Positions 15,319-24,437 of a stretch of DNA of 28,610 bases are shown in pieces. The stretch's first letter is position 1. Each line of letters opens with the position of its first letter. A model generated the notes under the pieces. That model was not told the origin of the DNA, searched no databases, and worked only from the letters and a program-made list of their open reading frames with translations. The position numbers and the translations under genes are program-made. Source of the stretch: JAFGHJ01 sp964606065 (lineage in GTDB: Bacteria > Hydrothermota > UBA3072); the NCBI GenBank assembly GCA_964606065.1, contig CAZSEX010000027.1, forward strand, positions 1 to 28,610, in the 5' to 3' direction.

Positions 15319-16977
15319 TTACTTAATTACGGATACCTTTTTGCTGACTACTTCGTCTCCTGCTTTGAGTACGCACAGATACACGCCATTCGGGATATCT
15401 GCCGCGTTCAAGGAAGCTTTGCCTCCTTCGACCGCCAGATCTTTAACTTTCTGTCCGGTTATATTGTAGAGGCTTACTTTCGCGTCTACTCCTGCAGGAA
15501 CGTTTACGGAAACAATCGCGCTGGATGTTATTACCGGTGCAACTGAGAGGTCGATATTGCTGGCGACTTCTGGTTCTGCAATTCCGGCGCCTGATTCGAG
15601 TAATATTGCCGTCCCGAAGAGACTTGGATGCAGATATGAGTCATTGCTTTCGCTCCACCATTTCGTAATACCTTCACGACCTGCACCTCCTGCCGCAGCA
15701 CCGTCATGATCCGCAACCTGAACTTCAAAACCGATTACCTTATTGTCCTCGAGAGTTATATTGGTATCTTCAAAAGTTGCGGCAGGTATCCCCAGTTCAA
15801 AGTCGTAACCATCACTGGTTTCATTCCACGCAAAATTGAATCCATTCGCCGGTCCCTGAAGGCAGGTATCAACACCATAAACAAATCTCCACTGAACATC
15901 GTCGACGCCATCGTATGAACTGGCTTTGCTGTTATCTCCGTCGAAATAAACTTCCACGCCATCCAATCCCCATTCGTTAGCGTCTGTTACAGGGTCTTCA
16001 ACATAAATTGAATCATCTAAAACGCTGACGAAGAGATAAAAACCGTCGGCATTCCAGGCTGCGCGGAAGTTGGTTAATAAATCAAGATAGCCGCTGTCCG
16101 GAAAATTACCAGTACCTCCGGCAATAACACTCATACCGATTTCCGGGACCGCCTCGGTTGTCCAAACCTCGGTCAGCTCAATGAAACCGTCAATGTCAGG
16201 CGCTGTCGCAACCTTCGGTATCGCCAAAGTTTGACCACCGTCATCGAGTATCACTGTTCCCCAAAGTGACGGATTACCATAGGCGTCTCCTTCCCTGGCA
16301 TGCCATCTTACTCCGTCGTCGGATTTGATCGAATCATTGTCGGTTACCTGAAGATCAAAACCGAATACAGTGCCTTTTTCCAGCGTAATCCCCAATGGGA
16401 CATCTGATTTTTCCAGACCTTCTGGAGGAATCGATATTTCCATGTCATAACCGTCGGTATTTTCCTGCCATGCAAGTGTATACTCATTTGGGCGCAGATT
16501 AGCACCAGCGGACCAGCACTGAACCAGAGTGTCTCCTTCTAATACAGAAACAGCTCTCCACTGGACATCGGAAGCAGACATGCTGGTCGAGTCTTTGTTT
16601 CCAGCATCGATAAATATCTCTATGCAGTCGGATTCCCAGGAATTAGGTAACGGATCTTCAGCATAATAATCCCCGTTGTAATTAAGAGAGTCGTCCACAA
16701 CGTGTACGAATAAATGAAGTCCGTCCTCATTCCAGCCGAGTTGGAACCATGCCGATAAATCTTCCGCTCCCTCCGGGGGGTTACTGTCAATTAAAGAAAA
16801 CATTCCAACTTGAGGGACATCCCAGTCATTTTCTATACCGTCGACTACAGGTGATGATAATAAGTACGGTACATTTAATACATCGTTAACTGTGCTACCA
16901 GCATCGTAGGCTGATAGGACAAAACTAAAACAAACAAGCAACATTAACACTTTTAACAATAATGGAAGTCTTTTCAC
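15319..16977 (-). CDS. Secreted protein with two CBM9-like/DOMON-like domains and a sorting domain
   Basis: The 552-residue product begins with GTG and a signal peptide (MKRLPLLLKVLMLLVCFSFVLSA). Two homologous domains follow (about 32-245 and 252-460). Each has a VDG(I/F)xxxW-type start, an (L/F)xxxWNxDG(L/F)(H/Y)LFV strand, a (S/D)xxVQWR motif and a closing (L/F)WGT(V/A)IL. This is the pattern of CBM9-like (PF06452, carbohydrate-binding family 9/DOMON-like) modules, so it probably binds sugars or another small ligand. Residues ~475-552 (APVITSSAIVSVNVP ... VSKKVSVIK) form a Por/T9SS-type sorting domain. AAGGAGGTTAA precedes the GTG. The mRNA has a ~200-base leader with an unusual hairpin pair (17049-17100). 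Monocistronic. No catalytic domain is evident. Confidence 0.85.
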   Translation of the reverse strand: MKRLPLLLKVLMLLVCFSFVLSAYDAGSTVNDVLNVPYLLSSPVVDGIENDWDVPQVGMFSLIDSNPPEGAEDLSAWFQLGWNEDGLHLFVHVVDDSLNYNGDYYAEDPLPNSWESDCIEIFIDAGNKDSTSMSASDVQWRAVSVLEGDTLVQCWSAGANLRPNEYTLAWQENTDGYDMEISIPPEGLEKSDVPLGITLEKGTVFGFDLQVTDNDSIKSDDGVRWHAREGDAYGNPSLWGTVILDDGGQTLAIPKVATAPDIDGFIELTEVWTTEAVPEIGMSVIAGGTGNFPDSGYLDLLTNFRAAWNADGFYLFVSVLDDSIYVEDPVTDANEWGLDGVEVYFDGDNSKASSYDGVDDVQWRFVYGVDTCLQGPANGFNFAWNETSDGYDFELGIPAATFEDTNITLEDNKVIGFEVQVADHDGAAAGGAGREGITKWWSESNDSYLHPSLFGTAILLESGAGIAEPEVASNIDLSVAPVITSSAIVSVNVPAGVDAKVSLYNITGQKVKDLAVEGGKASLNAADIPNGVYLCVLKAGDEVVSKKVSVIK

Positions 16978-17048
16978 TTCTTAACCTCCTTACATCTCTA
17001 TAATTTAATTAAAACTTACTTTCGATGGGTGATCTTTATCATTGCTTA

Positions 17049-17100
17049 CTTTATACTTAGGCCTTTCCTCCCTATCTTCCGTATAAAGAAGAAAAGGCCT
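17049..17100 (-). promoter_or_regulatory. Interleaved inverted repeats in the leader of the CBM9-like gene (possible RNA switch)
   Basis: On the minus-strand RNA, AGGCCTTTTC (17100-17091) can pair with GGAAAGGCCT (17068-17059) over 10 positions including one G-U. CTTTATAC (17088-17081), inside that loop, can pair with GTATAAAG (17056-17049) just beyond it. The order is A-B-A'-B', so the two helices are either a pseudoknot or mutually exclusive. The wobble pair is only allowed in the minus-strand RNA, which agrees with the direction of the leader. Confidence 0.5.
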
Positions 17101-17184
17101 TACCTACCAAATTTTAATTTCACACCTAAATCCATATTTACACCCCCATTTTTAATTTTTTCTTTCTGAGTTTACCTGAATAAC

Positions 17185-17212
17185 AATATAACAAAATAAA
17201 AGCCAATGTCAA
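17185..17212 (-). promoter_or_regulatory. Promoter of the CBM9-like gene
   Basis: On the reverse strand TTGACA (17212-17207), a 16-bp spacer and TATATT (17190-17185). It implies a leader of about 200 bases before the GTG at 16977. Confidence 0.75.
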
Positions 17213-17309
17213 GGGGTATTTTTTTACAGGATAGACATATCGAAAAAAGCCTGATTCGTAAAGCCTTTCAACCCCAATCGGAGGTATCTTTTTGGTCGAA
17301 ATTTTACCC

Positions 17310-17337
17310 TTGACAAAAAAAAATCTTTTGTTATAAT
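17310..17337 (+). promoter_or_regulatory. Consensus promoter of the TonB receptor operon
   Basis: TTGACA (17310-17315), a 16-bp spacer and TATAAT (17332-17337), both perfect. It implies a leader of about 240 bases before the ATG at 17583. Confidence 0.85.
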
Positions 17338-17408
17338 AGTAATTAAAATTGAGTATAACGGCGTAAGTCTGAAGATTGGAAAGAGGTAAGGATAAGGAAG
17401 AGGTAGTT

Positions 17409-17471
17409 GTGAAGAGAGGGAATTGTAAGCTTAAGATTAAGGGGGTTGTAAGAAAAGTTGCGTTTTTTTAA
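17409..17471 (+). CDS. Possible 20-residue basic leader peptide
   Basis: A GTG at 17409, preceded by AGGAAGAGG, opens a 20-codon frame (MKRGNCKLKIKGVVRKVAFF) ending at TAA 17469-17471 within the leader of the TonB receptor mRNA. The peptide is basic and its 3' end overlaps a seven-T run. It could take part in attenuation, but I see no well-defined terminator/antiterminator pair, and chance is a fair alternative. Confidence 0.2.
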   Translation: MKRGNCKLKIKGVVRKVAFF

Positions 17472-17582
17472 GGTTCTAAATCGAGGAGTTCAAAAAAAAC
17501 AAAGTATTTTTTTCAAAGGTTTCAAGCAACGTCAGTATTTAGTATTAAACCGATTCGTAAAACCTAACGAAAGGAGGCTTTA

Positions 17583-20500
17583 ATGAAAAGTACGAAAAGG
17601 GGAATAGATTTGTTACCCAGTTGGATTATAGGAGGAGCCCTGATTCTTTTGTTTATGCTTGCCTTTAATCCAGACGCAAATGCGGCGGTTACCGGAAAAA
17701 TAGCGGGTGTTGTTGTGGACGCCCAAACAGGGGAGCCTTTGCCCGGAGCCAATATTATTGTCGAGGAAACTGATATGGGAGCCGCGGCTGATCCAAACGG
17801 ATATTTTTTCATCCTCAGGATACCTCCGGGAACTTACAATGTCCAGGCGCGTATGATGGGTTATGAGAGCGTAACTCTGAGTGGTGTGGAGGTGGTTTCA
17901 GATCTTACAAGTCGACTTAAATTCGAACTTAGACCCACCGTTGTTCCGGGAGAAGGCGTTACTGTAAAAGCCAAAGCGGATCTTGTAAAATTAGACCTCG
18001 CCTCTTCAGCTGTTTCTGTTAAAAGAGAAGATATAGAAGCTATCCCGTTTGTCTCTGAAATTGGAGATTATATTAATCGACAGGCCGGGGTTAAGAACTG
18101 GATGGTTCGAGGAGGGAGTGTGGACCAGATTGGTTTTACTACGGATGGCCTGAACTTGGTGGATGGCAGAACAAATGCGCCTGCTTTGATGCCCCCCCTC
18201 AGTATGACAAAGGAACTTAATATTATTAAAGGTGGTTTTGCGCCTGAGTATGGTAATCTCCGATCCGGTTTGATAAATATAGTGACCAGAGAACCTTCTG
18301 ACGCTTATCAGGGATCTCTTATTTTCCGTTATAGTCCGCCTCACCTTAAGCACAGGGGTGTTTCCGTTTATGATACGACTCACTATTGGGTAGCAGCTTA
18401 TATCTTAAAAGAGGCGCCTCCGATACTTATAGGAGATACTATGGTGGACTACCCGGACAGTATTTGCTGGATAGGTATAGAAGGGCTTACAAGAAAAGCG
18501 AATAATGCTTACGATTCAGGGGATACTCTTGGAGGCGATTACTACAATGCCCTTAAAACGCAATATCACGGATTCGATAAGGGCTGGTTTAAATTAGCAA
18601 AAAATAAAATTTGGGAGATAGATAGCATAAGAAATCCTACTCCCGATAGTGTGGCAAGGGTAGCGGCAAGGTTGAGGGAGAGTTTTATCTGGACACACAG
18701 ACTTGAGGGTGCAGATAGGCTGGTTCCGGATGATTATAATGGTCAGCCGAGAGTCGGAACCTATGGGGATAAACCGGACTGGAGTGTAGATGTTGGTTTT
18801 GGGGGTCCGGTTCCAGTCGTGGGTAAATTTTTAGGAGACCTGGGTTTCTACGGAGCTTATCGCCGGAATAAAGAGATGTTTGCACTTCCAACAAGCAGGG
18901 ATTATTATTTCGAAATAAATTCAATGATTAAATTCGTTTCGCATCTTACTCAGTCGATGAAATTAAGCTTCGATGTGATGCATGGAGAACAATTTACGTT
19001 GTCTGCGAGTTCAAATGGGGAATTTGGTGTAGGAGAACCCGCAACTTACGGACTTAATTTGAGCCGGGGGGCACTTGGAGCTCAGATTATTGACCCCGTT
19101 CAGGGGACAGGTTACAGGAGCGGCGCAGGTGGTGTTTATCTTACAAGCGGAACCGATGTATTCAGGAGTCTGGTGGTTACAAAACACGCAGCTTATTATC
19201 CTTCTTCTATAGCTCCTTATAATGTTTTTCACAATATGCAGGGTCTTACTTTTGACCATGCCTTAAGTGAGAATACTTTTTATACACTGAGAATTTCTCG
19301 TCTTAGTAACAAGAGACAATGTAATGGATACCTCTCGTTCTCGCCAAGAGACACCGTAACGAAATACACGTTGCCAAGTGGCATTCAGGTTACTGAGATT
19401 CCTTATGGATATTATAAGGACGCATCTCTCTTCGAGGCGGATGCTGCCGCTATGGGTTCGCATTGGTGTGCCGGGGCTGTTGATTCTTCTAAGTCGACCA
19501 CATGGAACTTTAAAGTTGACTTAAACAGCCAGGTTAATCCGTACAATGAAATAAAAATAGGTTTTGAGTATGATTATGCTGATATGTACACCCATTATGA
19601 AAAAAATAGATGGGAAGCCATGAATGAAGCCTGGGTTAATGAATGGGAAGCCAATCCCATTAGAGGAGGCGCGTACCTACAGGATAAAATCGAATTTGAG
19701 GGTTTTATTGCGACTGTTGGGTTAAGAGCCGATTGGAACGATCCTAACTGCGAATGGTTTGATGAATTATACGATTACAGTTACTTCTTTACGAGGGAGG
19801 GGAAAGAATTCTTACTTACCGAGGCAGAAACGCATCCCGCAGAAGGACATTTTTATTTATCTCCTCGTGTTGGAATTTCTCATCCTATAACTGAGAATAC
19901 CAAATTGTATTTCAATTACGGCGATTTTTATTCCCTGCCTGCTTCTTATGATATGTATCAGATATTCTGGGGCACACCGAAGGATGGGGTTCGTTATCTG
20001 GGAAACCCGGAACTCGAATGGCCTCTCACAAGAGCCTATGAGTTAGGAACAGACTGGAGTATTGCGGATTTATTCCGTGTCCACCTTGCAGGTTATTATA
20101 AAGATATTAAAAATCAGCTCGCTGGTGTAACATATATAGGTTCTGATAATCGGCCTAATTACAAGATCCCTGAAAACTTACAGTTCGAGGATATCCGCGG
20201 TATAGACTTCAGAATTAGTAAAGACTACGGAAATTGGGTAAGAGGCTGGATAAACTATGACTATGGCGTGAGAAGTTATGGTCAGATAGGCAAAGGGACT
20301 CACTACCTGGAACCGGTTGATGACGCGCAGATGGGTGCATGGGACGCTTTGGAATATGTTCTTCGTCCCAAGCCGATATTCCAGGCTAATATTCAGTTCC
20401 TGACTCCAGATGAGTGGGGTTTATTGTTGGGAAGTTTTAATTTGAGCTTTAACTATACCTGGGAGGCAGGAGAATGGCAAACCTTTGATCCAAAATATGC

Positions 20501-20882
20501 GGATCCGATGGATCCGAAGAGGAAGTATTTGAATATGCAGTGGAGACCCTACAGAAATGTTCAGGCAAGAATTGAGAAAGGAATAAGTTTCGCGGGAATA
20601 AACATGGCAGTCTTTGGTGAGGTGAATAATCTCTTTGACTGGAAATACTTGGATGTAGGTTCGGCTTCTTTTTCCGATCTGAGTGATGAGCTGAATTATT
20701 ACGAATCGCTAAAGTTACCTTTATATAAAGAAAAAGGTTATGAGGAGTTTGGAGAACCTGGAAATGACCAATTCGGTGATTTCAAGACGGATGAAAAGTC
20801 TTATATTGATGACCCCAATTTGACTCATCTCGCTTTCCACAACCCTCGTTATTTCGTTTTTGGACTAAAGGTTGATTTTTGA
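17583..20882 (+). CDS. TonB-dependent outer-membrane receptor with carboxypeptidase-regulatory-like N-terminus
   Basis: The 1099-residue product has a signal peptide (to about ANA, residue 35). A CarboxypepD_reg-like beta-sandwich follows (38-115: GKIAGVVVDAQTGEPLPGAN ... PNGYFFILRIPPGTYNVQAR). The plug domain (about 135-245) has RGGSVDQIGFTTDGLNLVDG and IIKGGFAPEYGNLRSGLIN, and then a large beta-barrel ends in the C-terminal Phe usual for outer-membrane barrels (VFGLKVDF). Such receptors import ligands (siderophores, oligosaccharides, cobalamin) using TonB energy. The substrate is not identifiable, and I see no obvious TonB box. AAAGGAGG precedes the ATG. First gene of an operon with a sorted exoprotein (28-base gap) and a PorV-like protein, which suggests an uptake or assembly complex at the outer membrane. 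Confidence 0.92.
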   Translation: MKSTKRGIDLLPSWIIGGALILLFMLAFNPDANAAVTGKIAGVVVDAQTGEPLPGANIIVEETDMGAAADPNGYFFILRIPPGTYNVQARMMGYESVTLSGVEVVSDLTSRLKFELRPTVVPGEGVTVKAKADLVKLDLASSAVSVKREDIEAIPFVSEIGDYINRQAGVKNWMVRGGSVDQIGFTTDGLNLVDGRTNAPALMPPLSMTKELNIIKGGFAPEYGNLRSGLINIVTREPSDAYQGSLIFRYSPPHLKHRGVSVYDTTHYWVAAYILKEAPPILIGDTMVDYPDSICWIGIEGLTRKANNAYDSGDTLGGDYYNALKTQYHGFDKGWFKLAKNKIWEIDSIRNPTPDSVARVAARLRESFIWTHRLEGADRLVPDDYNGQPRVGTYGDKPDWSVDVGFGGPVPVVGKFLGDLGFYGAYRRNKEMFALPTSRDYYFEINSMIKFVSHLTQSMKLSFDVMHGEQFTLSASSNGEFGVGEPATYGLNLSRGALGAQIIDPVQGTGYRSGAGGVYLTSGTDVFRSLVVTKHAAYYPSSIAPYNVFHNMQGLTFDHALSENTFYTLRISRLSNKRQCNGYLSFSPRDTVTKYTLPSGIQVTEIPYGYYKDASLFEADAAAMGSHWCAGAVDSSKSTTWNFKVDLNSQVNPYNEIKIGFEYDYADMYTHYEKNRWEAMNEAWVNEWEANPIRGGAYLQDKIEFEGFIATVGLRADWNDPNCEWFDELYDYSYFFTREGKEFLLTEAETHPAEGHFYLSPRVGISHPITENTKLYFNYGDFYSLPASYDMYQIFWGTPKDGVRYLGNPELEWPLTRAYELGTDWSIADLFRVHLAGYYKDIKNQLAGVTYIGSDNRPNYKIPENLQFEDIRGIDFRISKDYGNWVRGWINYDYGVRSYGQIGKGTHYLEPVDDAQMGAWDALEYVLRPKPIFQANIQFLTPDEWGLLLGSFNLSFNYTWEAGEWQTFDPKYADPMDPKRKYLNMQWRPYRNVQARIEKGISFAGINMAVFGEVNNLFDWKYLDVGSASFSDLSDELNYYESLKLPLYKEKGYEEFGEPGNDQFGDFKTDEKSYIDDPNLTHLAFHNPRYFVFGLKVDF

Positions 20883-20910
20883 TGCTAACCAAAGAGGTAA
20901 GGAGGAAATA

Positions 20911-23328
20911 ATGAAGAAGAAGTTTTCTTGTTTAGTTTTAATATTTATCATTGCCGCTTCTCTTGTTTCATTTCCTGTTTTAGGAGTTGAGAAGTGGATT
21001 CGTCAATCGGAAATTCATCCGAGAATTAGTGATAATGGCGCCCAGAGCGAGATAACGTTTGCCGATTTCCAGGCAACCTGGTATTTTGATGGAGCGATGT
21101 CTGAAATTGGAGATCCGGAAGATGGCTGGATTCGCAGTTGGATTCGAAATTCGGGTTTCGTATTTGGTTGCAGAAACTGGAAGGATCCTGAAACCGGGAG
21201 GATTTTTCCCACTAAATTAGGGGGAACTCCTTATGCGCCGAACGCAAGTGATCTTACTTGGGCAATTCCAGAAGAAGGAATACTTATACGTAAGTATTAC
21301 AGATATCATCCTCCAAAGGTTATAGTTAATGGAATTCCCATTCAAAGAGCCTTCCCGGTTCCAGGTGATTCTCGCAGCCCTGAAAAGGTGTGGGGAACTG
21401 CTGATGTGATGGTGGAGTCTCATGCAAGGACCGATTTGGGTCTTGATATATATCAGAGAGTGCTGGTTTGGGCTTCAAAACATCATAATCAGTATGTTGT
21501 ATATGACTGGACAATTGTAAATACGGGAAATATTGATGAAGATCAGGAAATTGAAAGAGAAGGCGAGTCATTGGATAGTTTATATTTTATGAGGCAACTT
21601 GAAATGACTGTGAACAATCAAACTGAGCGAAAGTCGGAATGGTATACGTGGACAGGGGTTTTCCCCCAGCCATGGAATCGTCCTGAGGATTCTGTGCGTT
21701 GTCTTATTTCCTATCCGGCTGTAGAGTGGGTTAGGGGTGAGGGAAACGATTTTAGAGGAGACGCCTTTGGTGTGTGGACCTGGGATCGTGATTATATAGA
21801 TGATGCGGCCTCCGGGGGTGAGGTTACGCTTTATGCTCCTAAAACCGATGCTAATCACCGTCCGATAAAGCCGATAGGTCCTGGCTCTGGTGCTGCCAAT
21901 GGAAGTCCGGGGAATCATCCGGGAACGGATGATGTGGTTCAGCCGCGGTCTCACGGCAGATGGGGTCCTGATGATCCTGAGTTTAGAGACTACTCTGCAA
22001 GACCGGAAGAGGAATGGGTAACGGTATATAAAGCTATGGTTTATGGAGAAAAGGGAGACCCCAGCTACGATCCCCTTGTAGCATATATGGAGGGAACTTA
22101 TCCTGATGCTTATCATCCAATACCCACTGATAAAAGGGGTTATTATATCTGGAACGATCAGGAAACAGAGAACTCGGCAGTTTACTGGCATGCTATGGCG
22201 CAGGCTGGCTATGGACCCTATCATCTTGATTATGGAGATTCTATCAGGATAGTATGGGCAGATTGTGGAGGACGTCTTAATCCTCAAGTTGCGTACGAAG
22301 TTGGTAAGGCGTGGAAAGATAGTTCTATAACATTTATTACCCAAAGTGGCGTGGAACTTGATACAGGCGATATAAGTCTCTCATTCCCGCATGTTCCCGA
22401 TCCTGCAGATACGATTCATATACCTCCGATATACAGACATCAACCTGGTCGCTGGCAGGATGATCTTATGTATGGTTATGTTGGGCCGGATCCGTCTGAT
22501 GATCGTGCCAACTTAATTAAAGATATGTGGGTATATTCAACAACAGATTCTGTCATAAGACACGCAATAAACGCTCAGTGGAATTTCGATCATGATTATG
22601 AAGTTCCTACCCCGCCGCCTCCTCCTTCAATTGAGATTACCTCTATGGCTAATGGCATTGAAATAAAGTGGTGGTACGAGGTGGCAGATGATGAACCCTC
22701 TGATCTTGCAGGATTCAGGGTGTATCGTTCCATCGGAAGAGGAGGGCCCGTGCTTACAAATGCGGGAGTTAGAGGTGAATGGGAAATGATATATGAGGCC
22801 GGAAAGAGTGAGAGTTCTTTTAGAGATACGACGGCGGTTCGCGGCGAAGATTACTATTATTATGTCGCCGCGTTCGACGATGGAAGTCATCCAGAATCAG
22901 GCGATCCTAATGGAGTAACGGGGATCCCTGAATCGCTCGAGAGTGGAAGATGGCAGAACTATACTTTTGGTGTGATAGGTGCCGCTTCCTTGGTAAGAGA
23001 GTCTTCAGGCGACCTATCCAGGGTTCGAGTAGTTCCAAATCCTTTTAATGCGGCTACAACTCTTGGCAGATACGCAGATGAAAGTGATAAGATTAACTTC
23101 TTTGGTTTAACCGAAAATTGTACAATAAGAATTTATACGTTCACAGGCGACCTTATAAAGACAATCGAACATAAAGGTTCTGGAGATGAAGCCTGGGTCA
23201 ATCCAACCAGACAGATATATCAGGTGACCGATCAAACTCAACATATCGTAAGCGGTCTCTATATTGCCAACATCGTTGATAATACAACTGGCGAGAGCGT
23301 AAACGTCAAGTTTGTTATAATAAGGTAG
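20911..23328 (+). CDS. Large secreted protein with Fn3-like and T9SS sorting domains, partner of the TonB receptor
   Basis: I place the start at 20911, with TAAGGAGGA upstream and a signal peptide (MKKKFSCLVLIFIIAASLVS); the open frame continues 13 codons further upstream, overlapping the receptor's 3' end. The 805-residue product has an N-terminal region (about 28-560) with no family I can name, rich in Trp, Tyr and Asp. A proline hinge (EVPTPPPPPS, about 564-573) leads to a fibronectin type III-like domain (about 573-670, with LAGFRVYRSIGRGG and YYYYVAAFDDG). The last ~100 residues (RVRVVPNPFNAATTLGR ... VNVKFVIIR) are a Por/T9SS-type sorting domain. Location between a TonB receptor and a PorV-like protein suggests a surface-exposed partner of the receptor, by analogy with Sus-type pairs. 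No SusD-like fold is visible. Confidence 0.8.
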   Translation: MKKKFSCLVLIFIIAASLVSFPVLGVEKWIRQSEIHPRISDNGAQSEITFADFQATWYFDGAMSEIGDPEDGWIRSWIRNSGFVFGCRNWKDPETGRIFPTKLGGTPYAPNASDLTWAIPEEGILIRKYYRYHPPKVIVNGIPIQRAFPVPGDSRSPEKVWGTADVMVESHARTDLGLDIYQRVLVWASKHHNQYVVYDWTIVNTGNIDEDQEIEREGESLDSLYFMRQLEMTVNNQTERKSEWYTWTGVFPQPWNRPEDSVRCLISYPAVEWVRGEGNDFRGDAFGVWTWDRDYIDDAASGGEVTLYAPKTDANHRPIKPIGPGSGAANGSPGNHPGTDDVVQPRSHGRWGPDDPEFRDYSARPEEEWVTVYKAMVYGEKGDPSYDPLVAYMEGTYPDAYHPIPTDKRGYYIWNDQETENSAVYWHAMAQAGYGPYHLDYGDSIRIVWADCGGRLNPQVAYEVGKAWKDSSITFITQSGVELDTGDISLSFPHVPDPADTIHIPPIYRHQPGRWQDDLMYGYVGPDPSDDRANLIKDMWVYSTTDSVIRHAINAQWNFDHDYEVPTPPPPPSIEITSMANGIEIKWWYEVADDEPSDLAGFRVYRSIGRGGPVLTNAGVRGEWEMIYEAGKSESSFRDTTAVRGEDYYYYVAAFDDGSHPESGDPNGVTGIPESLESGRWQNYTFGVIGAASLVRESSGDLSRVRVVPNPFNAATTLGRYADESDKINFFGLTENCTIRIYTFTGDLIKTIEHKGSGDEAWVNPTRQIYQVTDQTQHIVSGLYIANIVDNTTGESVNVKFVIIR

Positions 23329-23338
23329 AGGAGGAAAG

Positions 23339-24355
23339 ATGAGAAAGCTTTTTATAATACTAATATTACTTGTTTTGGTTCTTTCGGCTCCTCGCTGCGC
23401 TTTATATGCTGAGGAAATGAAGAAAGTGGGACAAGCAGGGTTTAAATTTATGGACGTCGAACTCAGCGCCAGAGCCGCGGGAATGGGTGAAGCGTTTACA
23501 CTGATCGGAGACGACGCAAATGCAGTTTTCCATAATCCTGCCGGTATCGCTCAGATGGATAAAACTGTGGATTTTCTGTTTACTGAGGTGAAATGGATTG
23601 CTGATACCAAGCTGGATGCTTTTGGATTTATTGCGAATTTGGGTGTCTGGGGAAACGTGGGAGTTAGTCTCTTTAACACCAATTATGGAAAGGTTATTGG
23701 TACTATTTATGACCCGTTGAAAGAGGAAGGATTTACAGAGACAGGTGATTTAGAACTTGGTTCGTATGCGGCAGGTCTTTCTTATGCGCGTCGCTTAACT
23801 GAAAAGTTTATGATTGGCGGGAATCTGAGATACGCATACGAGCATTTGGGTTCGAGTCCGTTTGAAGGAGAGACTGAAGAGGAAGATACTGTTTGGGTAA
23901 AAAATCAGTCCAGCACCATGGTATGGGATATCGGGACCATTTTTTATCCCGGGTTCAAAAGTTTCAGGTTTGGTATGAGCATTGTGAATTTTTCTCCGGC
24001 ACTGAAGTATGAATATGAACAGGGAAGAACCAATTCGTTTTCATTGCCTCTTACTTTCAAAATGGGTGTGGCTATGGATGTACTGGATTTTCTTGGAGAT
24101 CATCCCGAATATGCTTTTCTGGTCGATTTTGAACTTGTTCATCCCCGGGATTACGCGAAGAGGTATCATCTGGGGGGAGAACTGGGTATCTTTAAAATGC
24201 TTAAGCTGAGAGCGGGCTATAAATTTGGGTATGATGAAGAAGGGGTTTCTTTTGGCGCAGGCATAAACACAGGTAATATAAAATTGGATTACGCTTACAG
24301 TGAATTCGGAATTTTTGATTTTGTGAACAGGGTGTCTTTCGGAATTTCATTCTAA
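23339..24355 (+). CDS. PorV/PorQ-family outer-membrane protein
   Basis: The 338-residue product has a signal peptide (MRKLFIILILLVLVLSAPRC ... YAEE). Its N-terminal signature is typical of PorV/PorQ (UPF0164) barrels: GQAGFKFMDVELSARAAGMG, then FTLIGDDANAVFHNPAGIAQ. The C-terminus ends in Phe (VSFGISF), as in outer-membrane barrels. PorV shuttles type IX cargo to the attachment complex in Porphyromonas; many paralogues in other phyla are uncharacterised FadL-like barrels. GAGGAGG precedes the ATG, ten bases after the exoprotein stop. Last gene of the operon; an intrinsic terminator follows. Being cotranscribed with a sorted exoprotein, it may be that cargo's dedicated acceptor. Confidence 0.85.
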   Translation: MRKLFIILILLVLVLSAPRCALYAEEMKKVGQAGFKFMDVELSARAAGMGEAFTLIGDDANAVFHNPAGIAQMDKTVDFLFTEVKWIADTKLDAFGFIANLGVWGNVGVSLFNTNYGKVIGTIYDPLKEEGFTETGDLELGSYAAGLSYARRLTEKFMIGGNLRYAYEHLGSSPFEGETEEEDTVWVKNQSSTMVWDIGTIFYPGFKSFRFGMSIVNFSPALKYEYEQGRTNSFSLPLTFKMGVAMDVLDFLGDHPEYAFLVDFELVHPRDYAKRYHLGGELGIFKMLKLRAGYKFGYDEEGVSFGAGINTGNIKLDYAYSEFGIFDFVNRVSFGISF

Positions 24356-24382
24356 GCAGTTGAAGTAATCAAGAAGCAGTGA

Positions 24383-24426
24383 AGAAAGCGATAGGGTAAA
24401 TCAATTACCCCTATCGCTTTCTCTTT
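24383..24426 (+). terminator. Intrinsic terminator of the TonB receptor operon
   Basis: AGAAAGCGATAGGG-TAA (24383-24399) pairs with TTA-CCCCTATCGCTTTCT (24405-24422), about 17 bp with a single bulged C, followed by CTTTT. Confidence 0.92.
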
Positions 24427-24437
24427 TGTAATAGGGG

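Larger units (their letters stand above)
16978..17582. other. Long divergent intergenic region with two promoters and structured leaders
   Basis: No gene of normal size. The minus-strand promoter (17185-17212) and plus-strand promoter (17310-17337) diverge, each giving a leader of roughly 200-240 bases. The minus leader contains interleaved inverted repeats (17049-17100). The plus leader is purine-rich and holds a 20-codon frame (17409-17471). Confidence 0.6.

Noticed and set aside
21580..22344. Minus-strand frame of 254 codons
   Set aside because: It lies wholly inside the exoprotein gene 20911-23328, lacks a ribosome binding site, and its basic, Ile/Arg/Ser-rich composition is that of an antisense shadow.
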